Source: Anaerolineae bacterium (GTDB taxonomy: Bacteria; Chloroflexota; Anaerolineae; Anaerolineales; E44-bin32). Taken from it: a DNA stretch of 64,000 bases. The position numbers and the translations under genes are program-made. The notes below the pieces were generated by a model. The model was not told the origin of the DNA and searched no databases. It was given only the letters and a program-made list of their open reading frames with translations. Shown here one piece after another: positions 47,736 to 56,932 of the stretch. The stretch's first letter is position 1; every line of letters begins with the position of its first letter. The DNA is taken from NCBI GenBank assembly GCA_011192015.1, contig DUET01000074.1:96875-160874 (forward strand), written 5' to 3'.

Positions 47736-48689
47736 TTACGGTTCGGAAGCGGCTCCTGCGGGCACCGTGACCCTCGAGAGAACTTCTTCAAGCACTCGCT
47801 TCTCATCCAGATCGCGCAAATGGGCGCCAGGCGCGAGAATCAAACGATGGCCCAATACGGGAACAGCCAACTCTCTTGCGTCATCGGGAACGGAATAGTC
47901 TCTGCCCTCCAACGCAGCCCGTGCCTGGATGCTCCGATACAATCCCAGGCTGCCGCGGGGGCTGGCTCCCAGATACACATCCGGGTGATCACGCGTCTGT
48001 CGAACCAGATCCACAATGTATTCCTTCAGCGGGGTTGAGATATGGACCTTCTTGATCTCATTCTGCATCCGCAGGACTTCCTCCACGGAAGAGACGGATT
48101 CTAACTTATCGATGGGATGATTGTATTGCTGGCGATCCATGACATCGATTTCATTTTCCCGATCCGGGTATCCGAGCTTGATCCGCATTAGAAAGCGATC
48201 GAGCTGCGCTTCGGGAAGGGCGTAGGTGCCCTGGTATTCAATGGGATTCTCCGTGGCGATGACCATGAATACCGGAGAGAGAGGATAGGTGATGCCATCC
48301 ACCGTGACCTGCCGTTCCTGCATCGCCTCCAGCAACGCCGACTGAGTTTTCGGCGTGGCTCGATTGATTTCGTCGGCCAGAACGACTCCCGACATCACAG
48401 GCCCCGGGCGGAAGATGAATTCCTGCTTGGCTTGGTTGTAGATGGTAACTCCGGTGACATCGCTGGGGAGCATGTCCGGGGTGAATTGAATGCGTCCGAA
48501 AGAGCATCCCATCGATGTGGCGATGCTGCGTGCGAGCATCGTCTTTCCTAATCCTGGAACATCATCGATCAAGATGTGCCCCTGACAGAGCAAGCCAATC
48601 ACGGCCAATTCGACCGCTTCTCGCTTTCCGACGATCACGCTTTCGATGTTATGAATGATCTTTTCCGCAAATTCTTTGACAATGTCCAT
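47736..48689 (-). CDS. MoxR-family AAA+ ATPase
   Basis: A 317-aa AAA+ protein. Walker A is DDVPGLGKTML, Walker B VVLADEINRATPKTQSALLEAM, sensor 1 VIATENPIEYQGTYALPEAQLDRF, and the C-terminal lid has GASPRGSLGLYRS. The track's start (48794) would overlap the preceding gene by 100 bases; the ATG at 48689 (MDIVKEFAEKI) is 5 bases after that gene's stop. MoxR ATPases usually act as chaperones for von Willebrand-type or DUF58 proteins, and here the neighbour is a DUF58 protein. Unlike the common order, moxR comes second in the transcript. Confidence 0.94.
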   Translation of the reverse strand: MDIVKEFAEKIIHNIESVIVGKREAVELAVIGLLCQGHILIDDVPGLGKTMLARSIATSMGCSFGRIQFTPDMLPSDVTGVTIYNQAKQEFIFRPGPVMSGVVLADEINRATPKTQSALLEAMQERQVTVDGITYPLSPVFMVIATENPIEYQGTYALPEAQLDRFLMRIKLGYPDRENEIDVMDRQQYNHPIDKLESVSSVEEVLRMQNEIKKVHISTPLKEYIVDLVRQTRDHPDVYLGASPRGSLGLYRSIQARAALEGRDYSVPDDARELAVPVLGHRLILAPGAHLRDLDEKRVLEEVLSRVTVPAGAASEP

Positions 48690-48694
48690 ATTCT

Positions 48695-51600
48695 TTATCC
48701 ATCGATTTTGATGGTCGCTGGTGGCGGAACTTGCCAGATCAGCGACCAAAGGATCGGGGTCATTCTTGCACGCTTGAGCAACCACAGCAACCAAAGCCTG
48801 GAACGCAATCGCTTGTAAGCGCGCACAACTTCCTTGGTATCTACTTCAGCCCCTCCTCTAGGGCTGAAGACAAGCAGCACAATTGCCCTCACCAATACTT
48901 TCACGTCATTATTGGCCACCATAAGCCAATCGTTCCACCGGCTCGTTCGCCCCATGATCCGGCTGTATTGCGCATAGATAGAGGCAACATCAAATGGCGT
49001 ATGGAAAAGCTTCAATAGTATGCCTGCTTTTTTCGAAAGGCGGAGGAAGCGACCGTACGCTTTGGGTATGAGTTCTTCAGCAGAAAGGCGACTCAAGAAA
49101 TAGTCCGATAGATAGATGGCTGCAGCGAAACCACCAACCACGAGCACCAACCCAACGGTTATACCCACAGGCCAAACCCAATTTGAGATCTCAGGCTTCT
49201 CCTCGATCGGCTCCATATCGAGCGGCGTGCTGGCTGGGATCGTTGGTAGGGGTTCTGCCGGTCTTTCCAGTTCGGCACGCCCCGGCGTTGGCTCGAATGG
49301 TATCCATCCATAACCGGGGAAGTAGATTTCCGCCCACGCATGCGCCTGATCCTCGGTGACAAGATAGGCTCCGAGGGATTCGTCGTATTGTTCGGCAACA
49401 TGGCCTGTGATCAAACGGGCTGGAATCCCTGCCGCTCGGGAAAGAACGACCATGGCCGTGGCGAAGTAATCGCAATAGCCTTCTTCCAGCGTGAACAGGA
49501 AATATTGGGTGACATCCCGTCCTGCCGGCGCGAGTGACACGTCCAGCGAGTAATCCAATTCCCTGAGGTAACTCTCCAAGGCGATGGCACGATCGTAGGG
49601 TGTGGCTTCGATAGCCGTAAGATCACGCGCCAATGCCAGCACGTCATCAGGTACGGTCGGTGGAAGCGCCAAATATCGATCTATGATCCAATCGGGATAG
49701 GATCGCCTGGCGGATCGCAGCTCTGTCTCACTGTACAACGGCATGATCGAGTCGACGCGATAGGCCGTCGCTGAAATCATGGCGCCAAACAGGTCGAAAG
49801 CATCCATCCCCTCATCAACCGTTCTCCAGGCGGCTGTGGTGACTTGATCTGTGCGTATGGGTACCCCGACGGCATGCAGTAATCCCTCGTATCCCTCCAC
49901 GATGTCCAGGCTCTGACGAACGACATGGTAATTCTCCGGCCAAGTAAGCAGCAGCATCTGCCCGGCGCGATATTCGGAGAATCCCGCATACTCCGAAGCC
50001 CAACCCTGCCCCGTGTAGCGATCGTAGCTCAGACTGCGTATATAAATCCGTTCCGGTGGAATTGCACCCTCAACAGTCAAATCCAGACCCGGCCAGACCC
50101 CAAGTTTGATCGTCATAACAAGTTGTTCGGAAAGCTCCGGTCCGGACCCGAGCAGATGTTTGTTCGGGAGCGTCTCCGTATTGAGGGCATCCAGGGAACT
50201 TCGATGCTCCATGCGCGAACCAAATCCCAGGGAATCGCTAATCTCGGTACTATCCTGCTCGATATTCAGAGCGTTTTGAATGGCCTCTCGAATGCTGCTG
50301 AGGGAAATCGAGGGACTTACAATGGAAACCACCATCAATCCAGCTGCCAAGGCGCATCCGGCTATCGCCACGCGCGGACTGATCGAATCTTCAAAGAGCA
50401 GAAGGCCTTGTTCCCATTCGTGCTCATGCTCTTCATAGCGCACGAATACCCTTTGGAGGATCATCGCTCCCAGCATAAATGCAAGAATAAAACCGGGCTG
50501 ATCGGTGATCCCAGAGCTGATCGCCACGAGTAAAAAGGCTGGCGCTCCCGCTAAAACCGGATTCCTCTGCTTCACCACACCATACAGCGCCCAACCCGTA
50601 GCGAACCAAGCCGTGATACCCCACAGGATGACCACAACCACCGGATCAAAATACGCCTCGCCCTGGACCACCCCCGCCAGCCATTCCCACAGACGGGCTC
50701 CAAGCAAGCCCATTTTTTCCCCCAGCAACGCGAAGGAAGCTTGCAATGCTTCGGTTTCCGGGCCCGCGCTATCACTCACCAACGCACGCAAACCAACTTG
50801 GATATAGGTTACGATTTGAGACCCGATATCGCTCAACAGAACTTCCAGCCGACCAACCCGGATCATCGAGAGAATGATCCCGAAAATCCCGCTCAACACG
50901 CCCATGATCCATGGAGGCATGGTGAAGAGCAACAGTAGTCCGTTGATCAGCACTCCACCGCCGGTCATGAACCAAAGGAAACTATCATCCACTCCTTGAA
51001 TTGCATCTCCGAGCGTGCTTGCCATTCCCCACAGCAGCAGGGAGACCAATCCAATCGTGCGCAGATACCGGAGCCCCTTCTTCCACACGCTTCCGCGTCG
51101 CTCGCGGGTGGTTTTCTCCTGAACTTTCGGAAACAATAACCAATCCCACGGTTTTTCCTCAGGTTCTTCAGGCTGATCGAGGATGTCAGCGGTGATGATG
51201 TAATGGGTGATGCCCAAACGGATGAGCTGGTCCCGAATGGAACCTGTGCTCTCTGAGCTTCCGAATGTCGATGGATCCAGAAGGACGATTGTGGGGATGA
51301 CGCCGGATTGTCGTAGGATTTCAAGCGTCTCAAGCCACTCGGAGGACATGTTCGCGGTGATGATCACCAAGCTCACTTGCCGCTCCACAGACTCGCGAAT
51401 GCTCTCCAGTAGTTCCTTCAAACGAACCTGTCCGGGTCGCGCGGTTGCTAAAGATCGTAGGATCTTCCATAGGTGGGCATCGCCCACTGCGGGAGTATGC
51501 CAGAGAAACTCTTCCCCGTGGCCGATGAACCCGATGGCCTTACCCATCTGGTTGTAATGATTCACCAGGGATGCGGCCAGGATGATCCCATACTCCTCCG

Positions 51601-52369
51601 TGTTCCGCTGACCCTCACCGATTTGAACTTCCGCATCCAAATCCAAGACCAACCAAGCATCGCTGGATGGTTCGCTATCGAAGATCTGGACATAGGGTTC
51701 GTTTCTTCGAGCAGTGGTCGGCCAATGAATCCAACGCAAACTATCGCCATGCGTATAACTACGGACTCCTCCAGCAGCTACGGTCTGCTCCAAACCCTGC
51801 GCACGCGTTCTCCCTTCTCCAGCGCGACCGCCAGCAGCAATCTCGATTTGGGGCAGATCGATCACCTGAGGGGCCACCATCATGGTCGTGGTTTCGGGAT
51901 ATTCGACACGCACGCGATACATGCCCAGGGGATCCGAGGCTTCAAGGATGGTGGGGCCCATCGTGTACAAACCCCGGCGCGTGCACTTCCCACGGCTGAA
52001 CCAATGGCGATATCGACCCTTGCTGAAATCTCGAACACTGCTGATGCCATAGTCGTGCATGTCCGATTGGTCGATGATCCGGACCCACAATCCCGGTACC
52101 CAGCCGTCGTTGGCGATGATGACTCGTTCCTGTAATTGATCACCAACGCTCATCCAGCCAAAGCGCATTTCGCGTTCCAACCGCAAGCCGTCTTTCAAGG
52201 AGCGCGCCCAGAGATAGCTGACCAACCACGCGCCACCCAGGCCTGTGAATAAAATCATCCATCCTTTGTGAGGAAAGAAGAGTTGCACGAGCAGGACGAT
52301 CAACGCCATCACCGCTATGCCGCGGGACTCGAGCTGGAGGGTCCGGATGGGCTTTTCAAAACCCGACAT
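48695..52369 (-). CDS. DUF58 and TgpA-type transglutaminase-like membrane protein, fused
   Basis: A 1224-aa chain combining two proteins usually encoded separately beside MoxR. Residues about 15-50 are two helices. About 60-395 is a DUF58 domain with GDSLRWIHWPTTARRNEP. A polytopic membrane segment of several helices covers about 435-690. An extracytoplasmic transglutaminase-like domain follows with Cys966 (EEGYCDYFATAMVVLSRAAG), His1010 (DQAHAWAEIYF) and Glu1026 (WIPFEPTPG) where many relatives have Asp. A final helix (about 1055-1080) and cytoplasmic tail close the protein. The track starts 50 codons upstream; that extension has no domain, and AGG lies seven bases from the ATG at 52369. Role unknown; TgpA-like proteins are thought to modify or cleave envelope proteins. 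Confidence 0.9.
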   Translation of the reverse strand: MSGFEKPIRTLQLESRGIAVMALIVLLVQLFFPHKGWMILFTGLGGAWLVSYLWARSLKDGLRLEREMRFGWMSVGDQLQERVIIANDGWVPGLWVRIIDQSDMHDYGISSVRDFSKGRYRHWFSRGKCTRRGLYTMGPTILEASDPLGMYRVRVEYPETTTMMVAPQVIDLPQIEIAAGGRAGEGRTRAQGLEQTVAAGGVRSYTHGDSLRWIHWPTTARRNEPYVQIFDSEPSSDAWLVLDLDAEVQIGEGQRNTEEYGIILAASLVNHYNQMGKAIGFIGHGEEFLWHTPAVGDAHLWKILRSLATARPGQVRLKELLESIRESVERQVSLVIITANMSSEWLETLEILRQSGVIPTIVLLDPSTFGSSESTGSIRDQLIRLGITHYIITADILDQPEEPEEKPWDWLLFPKVQEKTTRERRGSVWKKGLRYLRTIGLVSLLLWGMASTLGDAIQGVDDSFLWFMTGGGVLINGLLLLFTMPPWIMGVLSGIFGIILSMIRVGRLEVLLSDIGSQIVTYIQVGLRALVSDSAGPETEALQASFALLGEKMGLLGARLWEWLAGVVQGEAYFDPVVVVILWGITAWFATGWALYGVVKQRNPVLAGAPAFLLVAISSGITDQPGFILAFMLGAMILQRVFVRYEEHEHEWEQGLLLFEDSISPRVAIAGCALAAGLMVVSIVSPSISLSSIREAIQNALNIEQDSTEISDSLGFGSRMEHRSSLDALNTETLPNKHLLGSGPELSEQLVMTIKLGVWPGLDLTVEGAIPPERIYIRSLSYDRYTGQGWASEYAGFSEYRAGQMLLLTWPENYHVVRQSLDIVEGYEGLLHAVGVPIRTDQVTTAAWRTVDEGMDAFDLFGAMISATAYRVDSIMPLYSETELRSARRSYPDWIIDRYLALPPTVPDDVLALARDLTAIEATPYDRAIALESYLRELDYSLDVSLAPAGRDVTQYFLFTLEEGYCDYFATAMVVLSRAAGIPARLITGHVAEQYDESLGAYLVTEDQAHAWAEIYFPGYGWIPFEPTPGRAELERPAEPLPTIPASTPLDMEPIEEKPEISNWVWPVGITVGLVLVVGGFAAAIYLSDYFLSRLSAEELIPKAYGRFLRLSKKAGILLKLFHTPFDVASIYAQYSRIMGRTSRWNDWLMVANNDVKVLVRAIVLLVFSPRGGAEVDTKEVVRAYKRLRSRLWLLWLLKRARMTPILWSLIWQVPPPATIKIDG

Positions 52370-52671
52370 GACATTACCTACGGCCAACCGCACGAGAGAT
52401 TTAGGACAGTTCTCAATGCTATCCTGGAGCGACGAATGCCCGATGGCGGTATGTGCTGCTTTGATGATGGTATCGTAGCATCGATGGCTGTTGCTAATCA
52501 GCCCCGATGATCCTTGCATGGGCCAATATCGCCGGGACTATCCAATGCGTTAATCATGCTGGATCCGCTGCCGAAGGGAATCTAACGGCAACAAATCATG
52601 GAACAAATTGATTGTCGCGCACATCGCAAGCATGATACCAAACCTGGCGGCCTGCTTCGATGATCTGAGTG
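52370..52671 (-). other. Intergenic region upstream of the DUF58-transglutaminase gene
   Basis: About 300 bases after the fused-permease stop. No gene is recognised. The 50-codon upstream extension of the DUF58 frame falls here and is judged non-coding. Only a weak promoter-like pair (TTAGCA-17-GATACC, minus strand, about 52500-52472) was seen. Confidence 0.35.
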
Positions 52672-55371
52672 TCATTCCTCCCGCAATCTTGGATTGAGGA
52701 CTCGATCCAAGGCGTAACCGATCAACGCAAAGGCAAATCCGGTCATCAGGAGCAGGGCGATGGGGCCCAGCACATAGTAGCGCGATCCCCAACTGGCGCC
52801 CTGATTCAGAGCTTGGTAGATCACTCGGCCCCAGGTTGGATACATGGATTTGATGTTGAACATGCCCAGGGTTGCCTCGAGAAAGACAAAGGCGGGGACC
52901 AGGGTCACCAATTGCGGAATGAGCACGGGGATGATGCGCGGCATCATGTAGCGCAGGATGATGCGCCAATTGCTGACACCATAAGCTTGCGCAGCCTCGA
53001 TATAGGGAGCTTCTTTGATCTGCAGGAAGGCTGCGCGGAAGGATTTCGTTGGACTGCCGAAAACATTCAAGATGACGATAATCCCCAGGATGGTCCAGAT
53101 ATTGACGTTGAAGACGGCATAGAACAGGACCCCCAGGGCGAGGATAGGCAGGATCATGTTGGCCTCGGTGATACGCTGGATGAGGGCATCCAACCACCCC
53201 CCGAACCATGCACCAGCCGCGGCGAGTACCATCGAGGCCACTGTCGTCAAGACAGCTCCGAAGAGCCCGATCGCCAGGGCAAACGGCATGCCCCACAGCA
53301 GCGGAACCAGCAGGTCGCGGCGCATGAAGTCGGTCCCCGCCATACCATACACCTGTCCCAGAATTACCAACTCTGCATCCAGATCCGCATCATCTTCAAA
53401 CAGCAATCCCTCGATTCGCAGCTCGTAGGTCCCCTTGAGAGGAGCCGTGGAGTCAGAATTCGGATCCAGAAACAGCTCCGATAAATCAGGGTCGCCTCTC
53501 CCGATGGGATCTTGTTCATCCCATACGTCCAACGCAAAGGGCGATACCTCGGCATGTCCTGGCGTATGCTCGGCTAGATCGATGCGCGATCCCGCTGCGA
53601 CGGACATCTGTTTCAGCTCGATCTCGCGTCCATCAGGCGTGATCCAGGTCATGAAAACAAAAGGTCTCTTGAGTTCAAACTGCGGGGTGAAATCAATCAG
53701 CAGTTCCTCAGGCATGGCTGCATAGGAATAATCGAACGAGAAGGTGATGAACACACTCGAAGTCTCATTCGAACCTGGTTCGATGGTTTTCTCAACACCG
53801 TCGTCATGTTCGGTGAGCACAACCGTTGAAAGAAGGGTATCCTTTCGAAACCAATTGATCCATTCTGGTTGTGCAAGTTTCGGAGCGTAATACTTCCCGG
53901 TCAATCCTTCTGTGTACCAGCGTTCACCCACCTCCAGATAAGGAAGTTCAACTACAGCATAGATCGAGCCCCCGACAAGCAAGGCGATGATAGCCAATCC
54001 CACGATGGCTGAGGGATAACTGAACAACTCCCCCATCGTCTTCATCGAAGCCCGCCATCTGGCTTTGAAGAACTCCCAATTGGAGCTCGTGGGAAGCGTT
54101 GCACGTTGCTTTGGCAGAGGCCTGCGTTTCATGCGAGGCGGCGCAATGCTCGTTGGCGATCGCCTCTTCATCCACCATTTCCTGAGGCTGGAAAGCCACG
54201 ATGTCCTCTGGACAATTCGCAATGCTGAATCCTGCTTCTGCATCCTGATGCGGGGATCGACGATGGCATAGATCAAATCCAGAAGAAGTACCGTAAAACC
54301 CAGGATGTAAGCAAAGACGACCACGATGGCGATGACGATCACCATCTCTCCGGGGAACATCTGCTCGCTCCAGAAGTTGGGGAGGGATAGGATGTAGAGG
54401 TTCCCGATACCCGGCCAACCGAAAACGATCTCCAGGGCTGTGGTCATTTGCCAGAAGGAAACCAAAGTCAGCGCAAAGCTTGTGATCACATAGGGCAACG
54501 CTGGTTTCAAGACGTGACTGCGATTGATCGTCTTTTGGGGCAAACCAATCGCCTGAGCAAGTTCAACATAATCCTCGCGGGCATAGATCAGGAAGAATGT
54601 ACGCCATGTATAGACGAGTTGGAAAAGCAGGCTGATGACGATGGCCGATACCGGCAGGAGCATATGCTTGATTACAGCAAGTACGTAACCGATCTTCGTT
54701 TCCGGGGGAAACGGATCGTACATGCCTCCGAAGGGAAGCAGGCGTAATTCCAGTGCGAAGATGAAGATCAGCAAGAGGCCGAGAACCCAACTGGGAATGG
54801 ATGAAAATGGTGCCAAAAGGGAAAGTAATTTGTCCTGCCATTGCCCATGCTTTCGGGAAAGAGAAAGCGCAAGAGGGATTCCGATCATGAAGATCAGGAG
54901 GTACGCCGATCCCACCAGGAGCAAAGTGTTCGGAAGATGCTGGAAGATGATGGATTTTACATCATCATAATCCTGCCGCATGGCTCGTGCACCAGGTGCA
55001 GAAGAGAGGTTGAGGAAGCGTATACTTCCCCAATTGAGCGTCAGAGCATTGAACGTCCAGCGGATATGCCGCGGCCAGAATGGAAGGGACAATCCTGTTT
55101 CATCCGCCATATTGTTATAGACGAGCATGACGACTTGTTGCAGACACTCCGAGTCAGCACCCACGAGTCCATAAGACGTCCATCGTGCTTCCTCGATGAT
55201 TCTTGCCTCGACATTCTGATCGATCTGCCCTCCTGAGTTGGCCAGCAGAACGGCGCCGAACGTCCCCAAAATAATGGTGACGAGGATCATTCCGGCCCTT
55301 AAAAGGACGAACCGAATAACGCTTCGCGCAGTGCTGGAATCTTGATCTTGAGACTGGAATGCAGATCCCAT
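52672..55371 (-). CDS. Dipeptide/oligopeptide ABC transporter permease, DppB-DppC fusion
   Basis: An 899-aa chain joining both permeases of a peptide importer. Residues about 1-375 are DppB-like: six helices, the ATPase-contacting EAA loop near EDYVELAQAIGLPQKTI, and the typical end IYAIVDPRIRMQ. A basic, proline-rich linker spans about 375-445 (RKWWMKRRSPTSIAPPRMKR). Residues about 446-899 are DppC-like: one helix (about 452-476), an extracytoplasmic insert of ~200 residues (476-678), then the conserved loop GMAGTDFMRRDLL and five helices, with EAA loop EAPYIEAAQAYGVSNWRI and end DRVLNPRLREE. Both halves resemble the separate permeases at 58889-61375. No adjacent binding-protein gene. Confidence 0.93.
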   Translation of the reverse strand: MGSAFQSQDQDSSTARSVIRFVLLRAGMILVTIILGTFGAVLLANSGGQIDQNVEARIIEEARWTSYGLVGADSECLQQVVMLVYNNMADETGLSLPFWPRHIRWTFNALTLNWGSIRFLNLSSAPGARAMRQDYDDVKSIIFQHLPNTLLLVGSAYLLIFMIGIPLALSLSRKHGQWQDKLLSLLAPFSSIPSWVLGLLLIFIFALELRLLPFGGMYDPFPPETKIGYVLAVIKHMLLPVSAIVISLLFQLVYTWRTFFLIYAREDYVELAQAIGLPQKTINRSHVLKPALPYVITSFALTLVSFWQMTTALEIVFGWPGIGNLYILSLPNFWSEQMFPGEMVIVIAIVVVFAYILGFTVLLLDLIYAIVDPRIRMQKQDSALRIVQRTSWLSSLRKWWMKRRSPTSIAPPRMKRRPLPKQRATLPTSSNWEFFKARWRASMKTMGELFSYPSAIVGLAIIALLVGGSIYAVVELPYLEVGERWYTEGLTGKYYAPKLAQPEWINWFRKDTLLSTVVLTEHDDGVEKTIEPGSNETSSVFITFSFDYSYAAMPEELLIDFTPQFELKRPFVFMTWITPDGREIELKQMSVAAGSRIDLAEHTPGHAEVSPFALDVWDEQDPIGRGDPDLSELFLDPNSDSTAPLKGTYELRIEGLLFEDDADLDAELVILGQVYGMAGTDFMRRDLLVPLLWGMPFALAIGLFGAVLTTVASMVLAAAGAWFGGWLDALIQRITEANMILPILALGVLFYAVFNVNIWTILGIIVILNVFGSPTKSFRAAFLQIKEAPYIEAAQAYGVSNWRIILRYMMPRIIPVLIPQLVTLVPAFVFLEATLGMFNIKSMYPTWGRVIYQALNQGASWGSRYYVLGPIALLLMTGFAFALIGYALDRVLNPRLREE

Positions 55372-55583
55372 GGTGATTTTCCCTGGTGATTATTATGATT
55401 GGAAGTGAGGCATGCATGTTCCGTGTTTACTACCTGGAAATGAGCCTCTTGGTTCGAATCTAGTGAAGCGCTTTGAATGCTGATAATGTCCGGTTAGCCC
55501 AAGTCAACCACTCCATGCAAGCAATCATCCATCTTCCCAGCGGGAAAAATGGGATCGCATCGCGGCCTGGAGAAGAAAGAAAC

Positions 55584-55658
55584 TTGCAGAGAATCACCCT
55601 TGAATAGAAACGTTCCATATCCGGAAACGCTTAGACCTATTCGGGCGATTCTCTGCAA
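55584..55658. repeat. Long imperfect inverted repeat / structured element
   Basis: Outer arms TTGCAGAGAATCACCC (55584-55599) and GGGCGATTCTCTGCAA (55643-55658) match over 16 bp with one mismatch. After a 2-base bulge they continue as GAATAG / CTATTC, and the interior can pair again (CGTTCC / GGAAACG). The whole ~75 bases folds into a long hairpin on either strand. Read on the minus strand it is followed by GTTTCTTTCTTCT and lies 75 bases after the 55734-56468 gene, so it may serve as a terminator or a small structured RNA. A MITE-like element is an alternative. The rest of 55372-55733 holds no recognised gene. Confidence 0.7.
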
Positions 55659-55733
55659 ATTACCATTCCCTCTCTGGTGATCGGCGTTGTTTAGGTGAAG
55701 AGCGAAACCAGATCAGGTGAGTCGTAGCATATA

Positions 55734-56468
55734 TTATTGGGCTTCAATCCGTATCAGGTAAACCGTAGAGATGGTCAATGCAAGCAGAAGGGTGAGCACC
55801 AGGATGATTCCCCCGAACATCCAGTTGCCCGTCATGCCAACAATGGTGCCGGCGATGATGCAAACCGCCAGGCCTGCCATATTTGCGAAGGCTCCCAATG
55901 CCCTGGCCCTCAAGGGGCGATTCAAAAGCACCCACAGAACCACACCTACAAACATGCAGACGAGTGCTATGGTGGCCAGGGAGAAGAAGATCTGATTCCC
56001 CGTGAGGAGGGTTGTTTTCACATACAGAACCCCGCAGGCTCCTTCGCTGGCAGGGAAATCATATCGAGGGAAGCGACGGATTTTTACGAGGATCAATCGT
56101 TCGAAGGCAACATCGTCTGGCGTTATGGTCCAATAGATGGCGCCGGTTTCGCCTGCTTCCAAGGGCAAGGCCGTGTTGTCCTCCGTGATCAGCGTTGCGC
56201 TTCCCTGACTGATGTAAGTTCGGAACCTGAAATCAATAGCGCGATTGGAAGTGTTTGTTAACGTTACGGATACTCTGCTGGTCTCCTTGTCGGTGATGAT
56301 GATCGGGCAAGCCAGATTCTTGAGGGGCGCATCGAAGCGATAGGTTGCGCCGAAGCGCATGGCTTCAAAATCCCCCACGATCGTGATTCCTTCCAGGGCT
56401 ATGCCGATCACTGCACCAATAATGAAGAGTAGGATTGCCAACGCTCGAGTTACATTCTTCCCCATCAT
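55734..56468 (-). CDS. Membrane protein with extracytoplasmic beta-rich domain, unknown function
   Basis: A 244-aa protein. Helix at about residues 8-30, then ~130 extracytoplasmic residues with the look of an Ig-like beta sandwich (VSVTLTNTSNRAIDFRFRTYI, LEAGETGAIYWTITPDD, two cysteines at about 54 and 144), then three helices (about 158-180, 190-212, 215-238). AGGAG lies five bases before the first of two ATG codons. No family is recognised. It stands between two peptide-transport gene sets, so an accessory envelope role is possible but not shown. Confidence 0.7.
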   Translation of the reverse strand: MMGKNVTRALAILLFIIGAVIGIALEGITIVGDFEAMRFGATYRFDAPLKNLACPIIITDKETSRVSVTLTNTSNRAIDFRFRTYISQGSATLITEDNTALPLEAGETGAIYWTITPDDVAFERLILVKIRRFPRYDFPASEGACGVLYVKTTLLTGNQIFFSLATIALVCMFVGVVLWVLLNRPLRARALGAFANMAGLAVCIIAGTIVGMTGNWMFGGIILVLTLLLALTISTVYLIRIEAQ

Positions 56469-56701
56469 GAAACTCCTGTGTGCTGTCCCTGGTCCATGCC
56501 GCCCTTCTGATCAATCGAGAGATGAAACTTGCGAAGGTCTCAAAGGCACAGGGTCAAAAGACATCCAAAAGGATGAAACGTAAGGTCGCGAGAGAACTCC
56601 TTAGCAATGGGAATACGCTTGTGGTTTGATCTCTTTGGCGGTAATTCGCTATGTAAGGACTCGGTAGTTTCGATTTGCGATTACGAAGCCTGCAAGAAGC
56701 T
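56469..56701 (-). other. Intergenic region
   Basis: About 230 bases between the small membrane protein and the 55734-56468 gene. A TTGACC (minus strand, about 56551) has no matching -10 at normal spacing. Nothing else is recognised. Confidence 0.3.
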
Positions 56702-56932
56702 TTATTGTCTGTCGTTGTCCGCCTTCTTTCGAAGATAGATATCCAGGGCTCCATAAAGTCCAAGGAGCAGACCAACCACCGAGGCGCCGTAGGAGGCAAA
56801 ACCCAAGAGGAAGCCCGGGTTGATGAGCCTGATGACCATCAGCAATGGAACCACAAAACCGATGAGCACCAGCACGAACCCAATGAGTATGAAACGGAAG
56901 GCTCGCGTGGTTATCACTGGTACAACCAACAC
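56702..56932 (-). CDS. Small two-helix membrane protein (76 aa)
   Basis: GTG-started frame overlapping the 3' end of the dppF-type gene by 19 bases. Two long hydrophobic helices (about 12-36 and 42-66) and a charged C-terminus (RKKADNDRQ). Overlap suggests co-translation with the transporter operon. No family is recognised; it could be an accessory subunit or a spurious overlap. A GTG five codons further in is another possible start. Confidence 0.55.
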   Translation of the reverse strand: MLVVPVITTRAFRFILIGFVLVLIGFVVPLLMVIRLINPGFLLGFASYGASVVGLLLGLYGALDIYLRKKADNDRQ

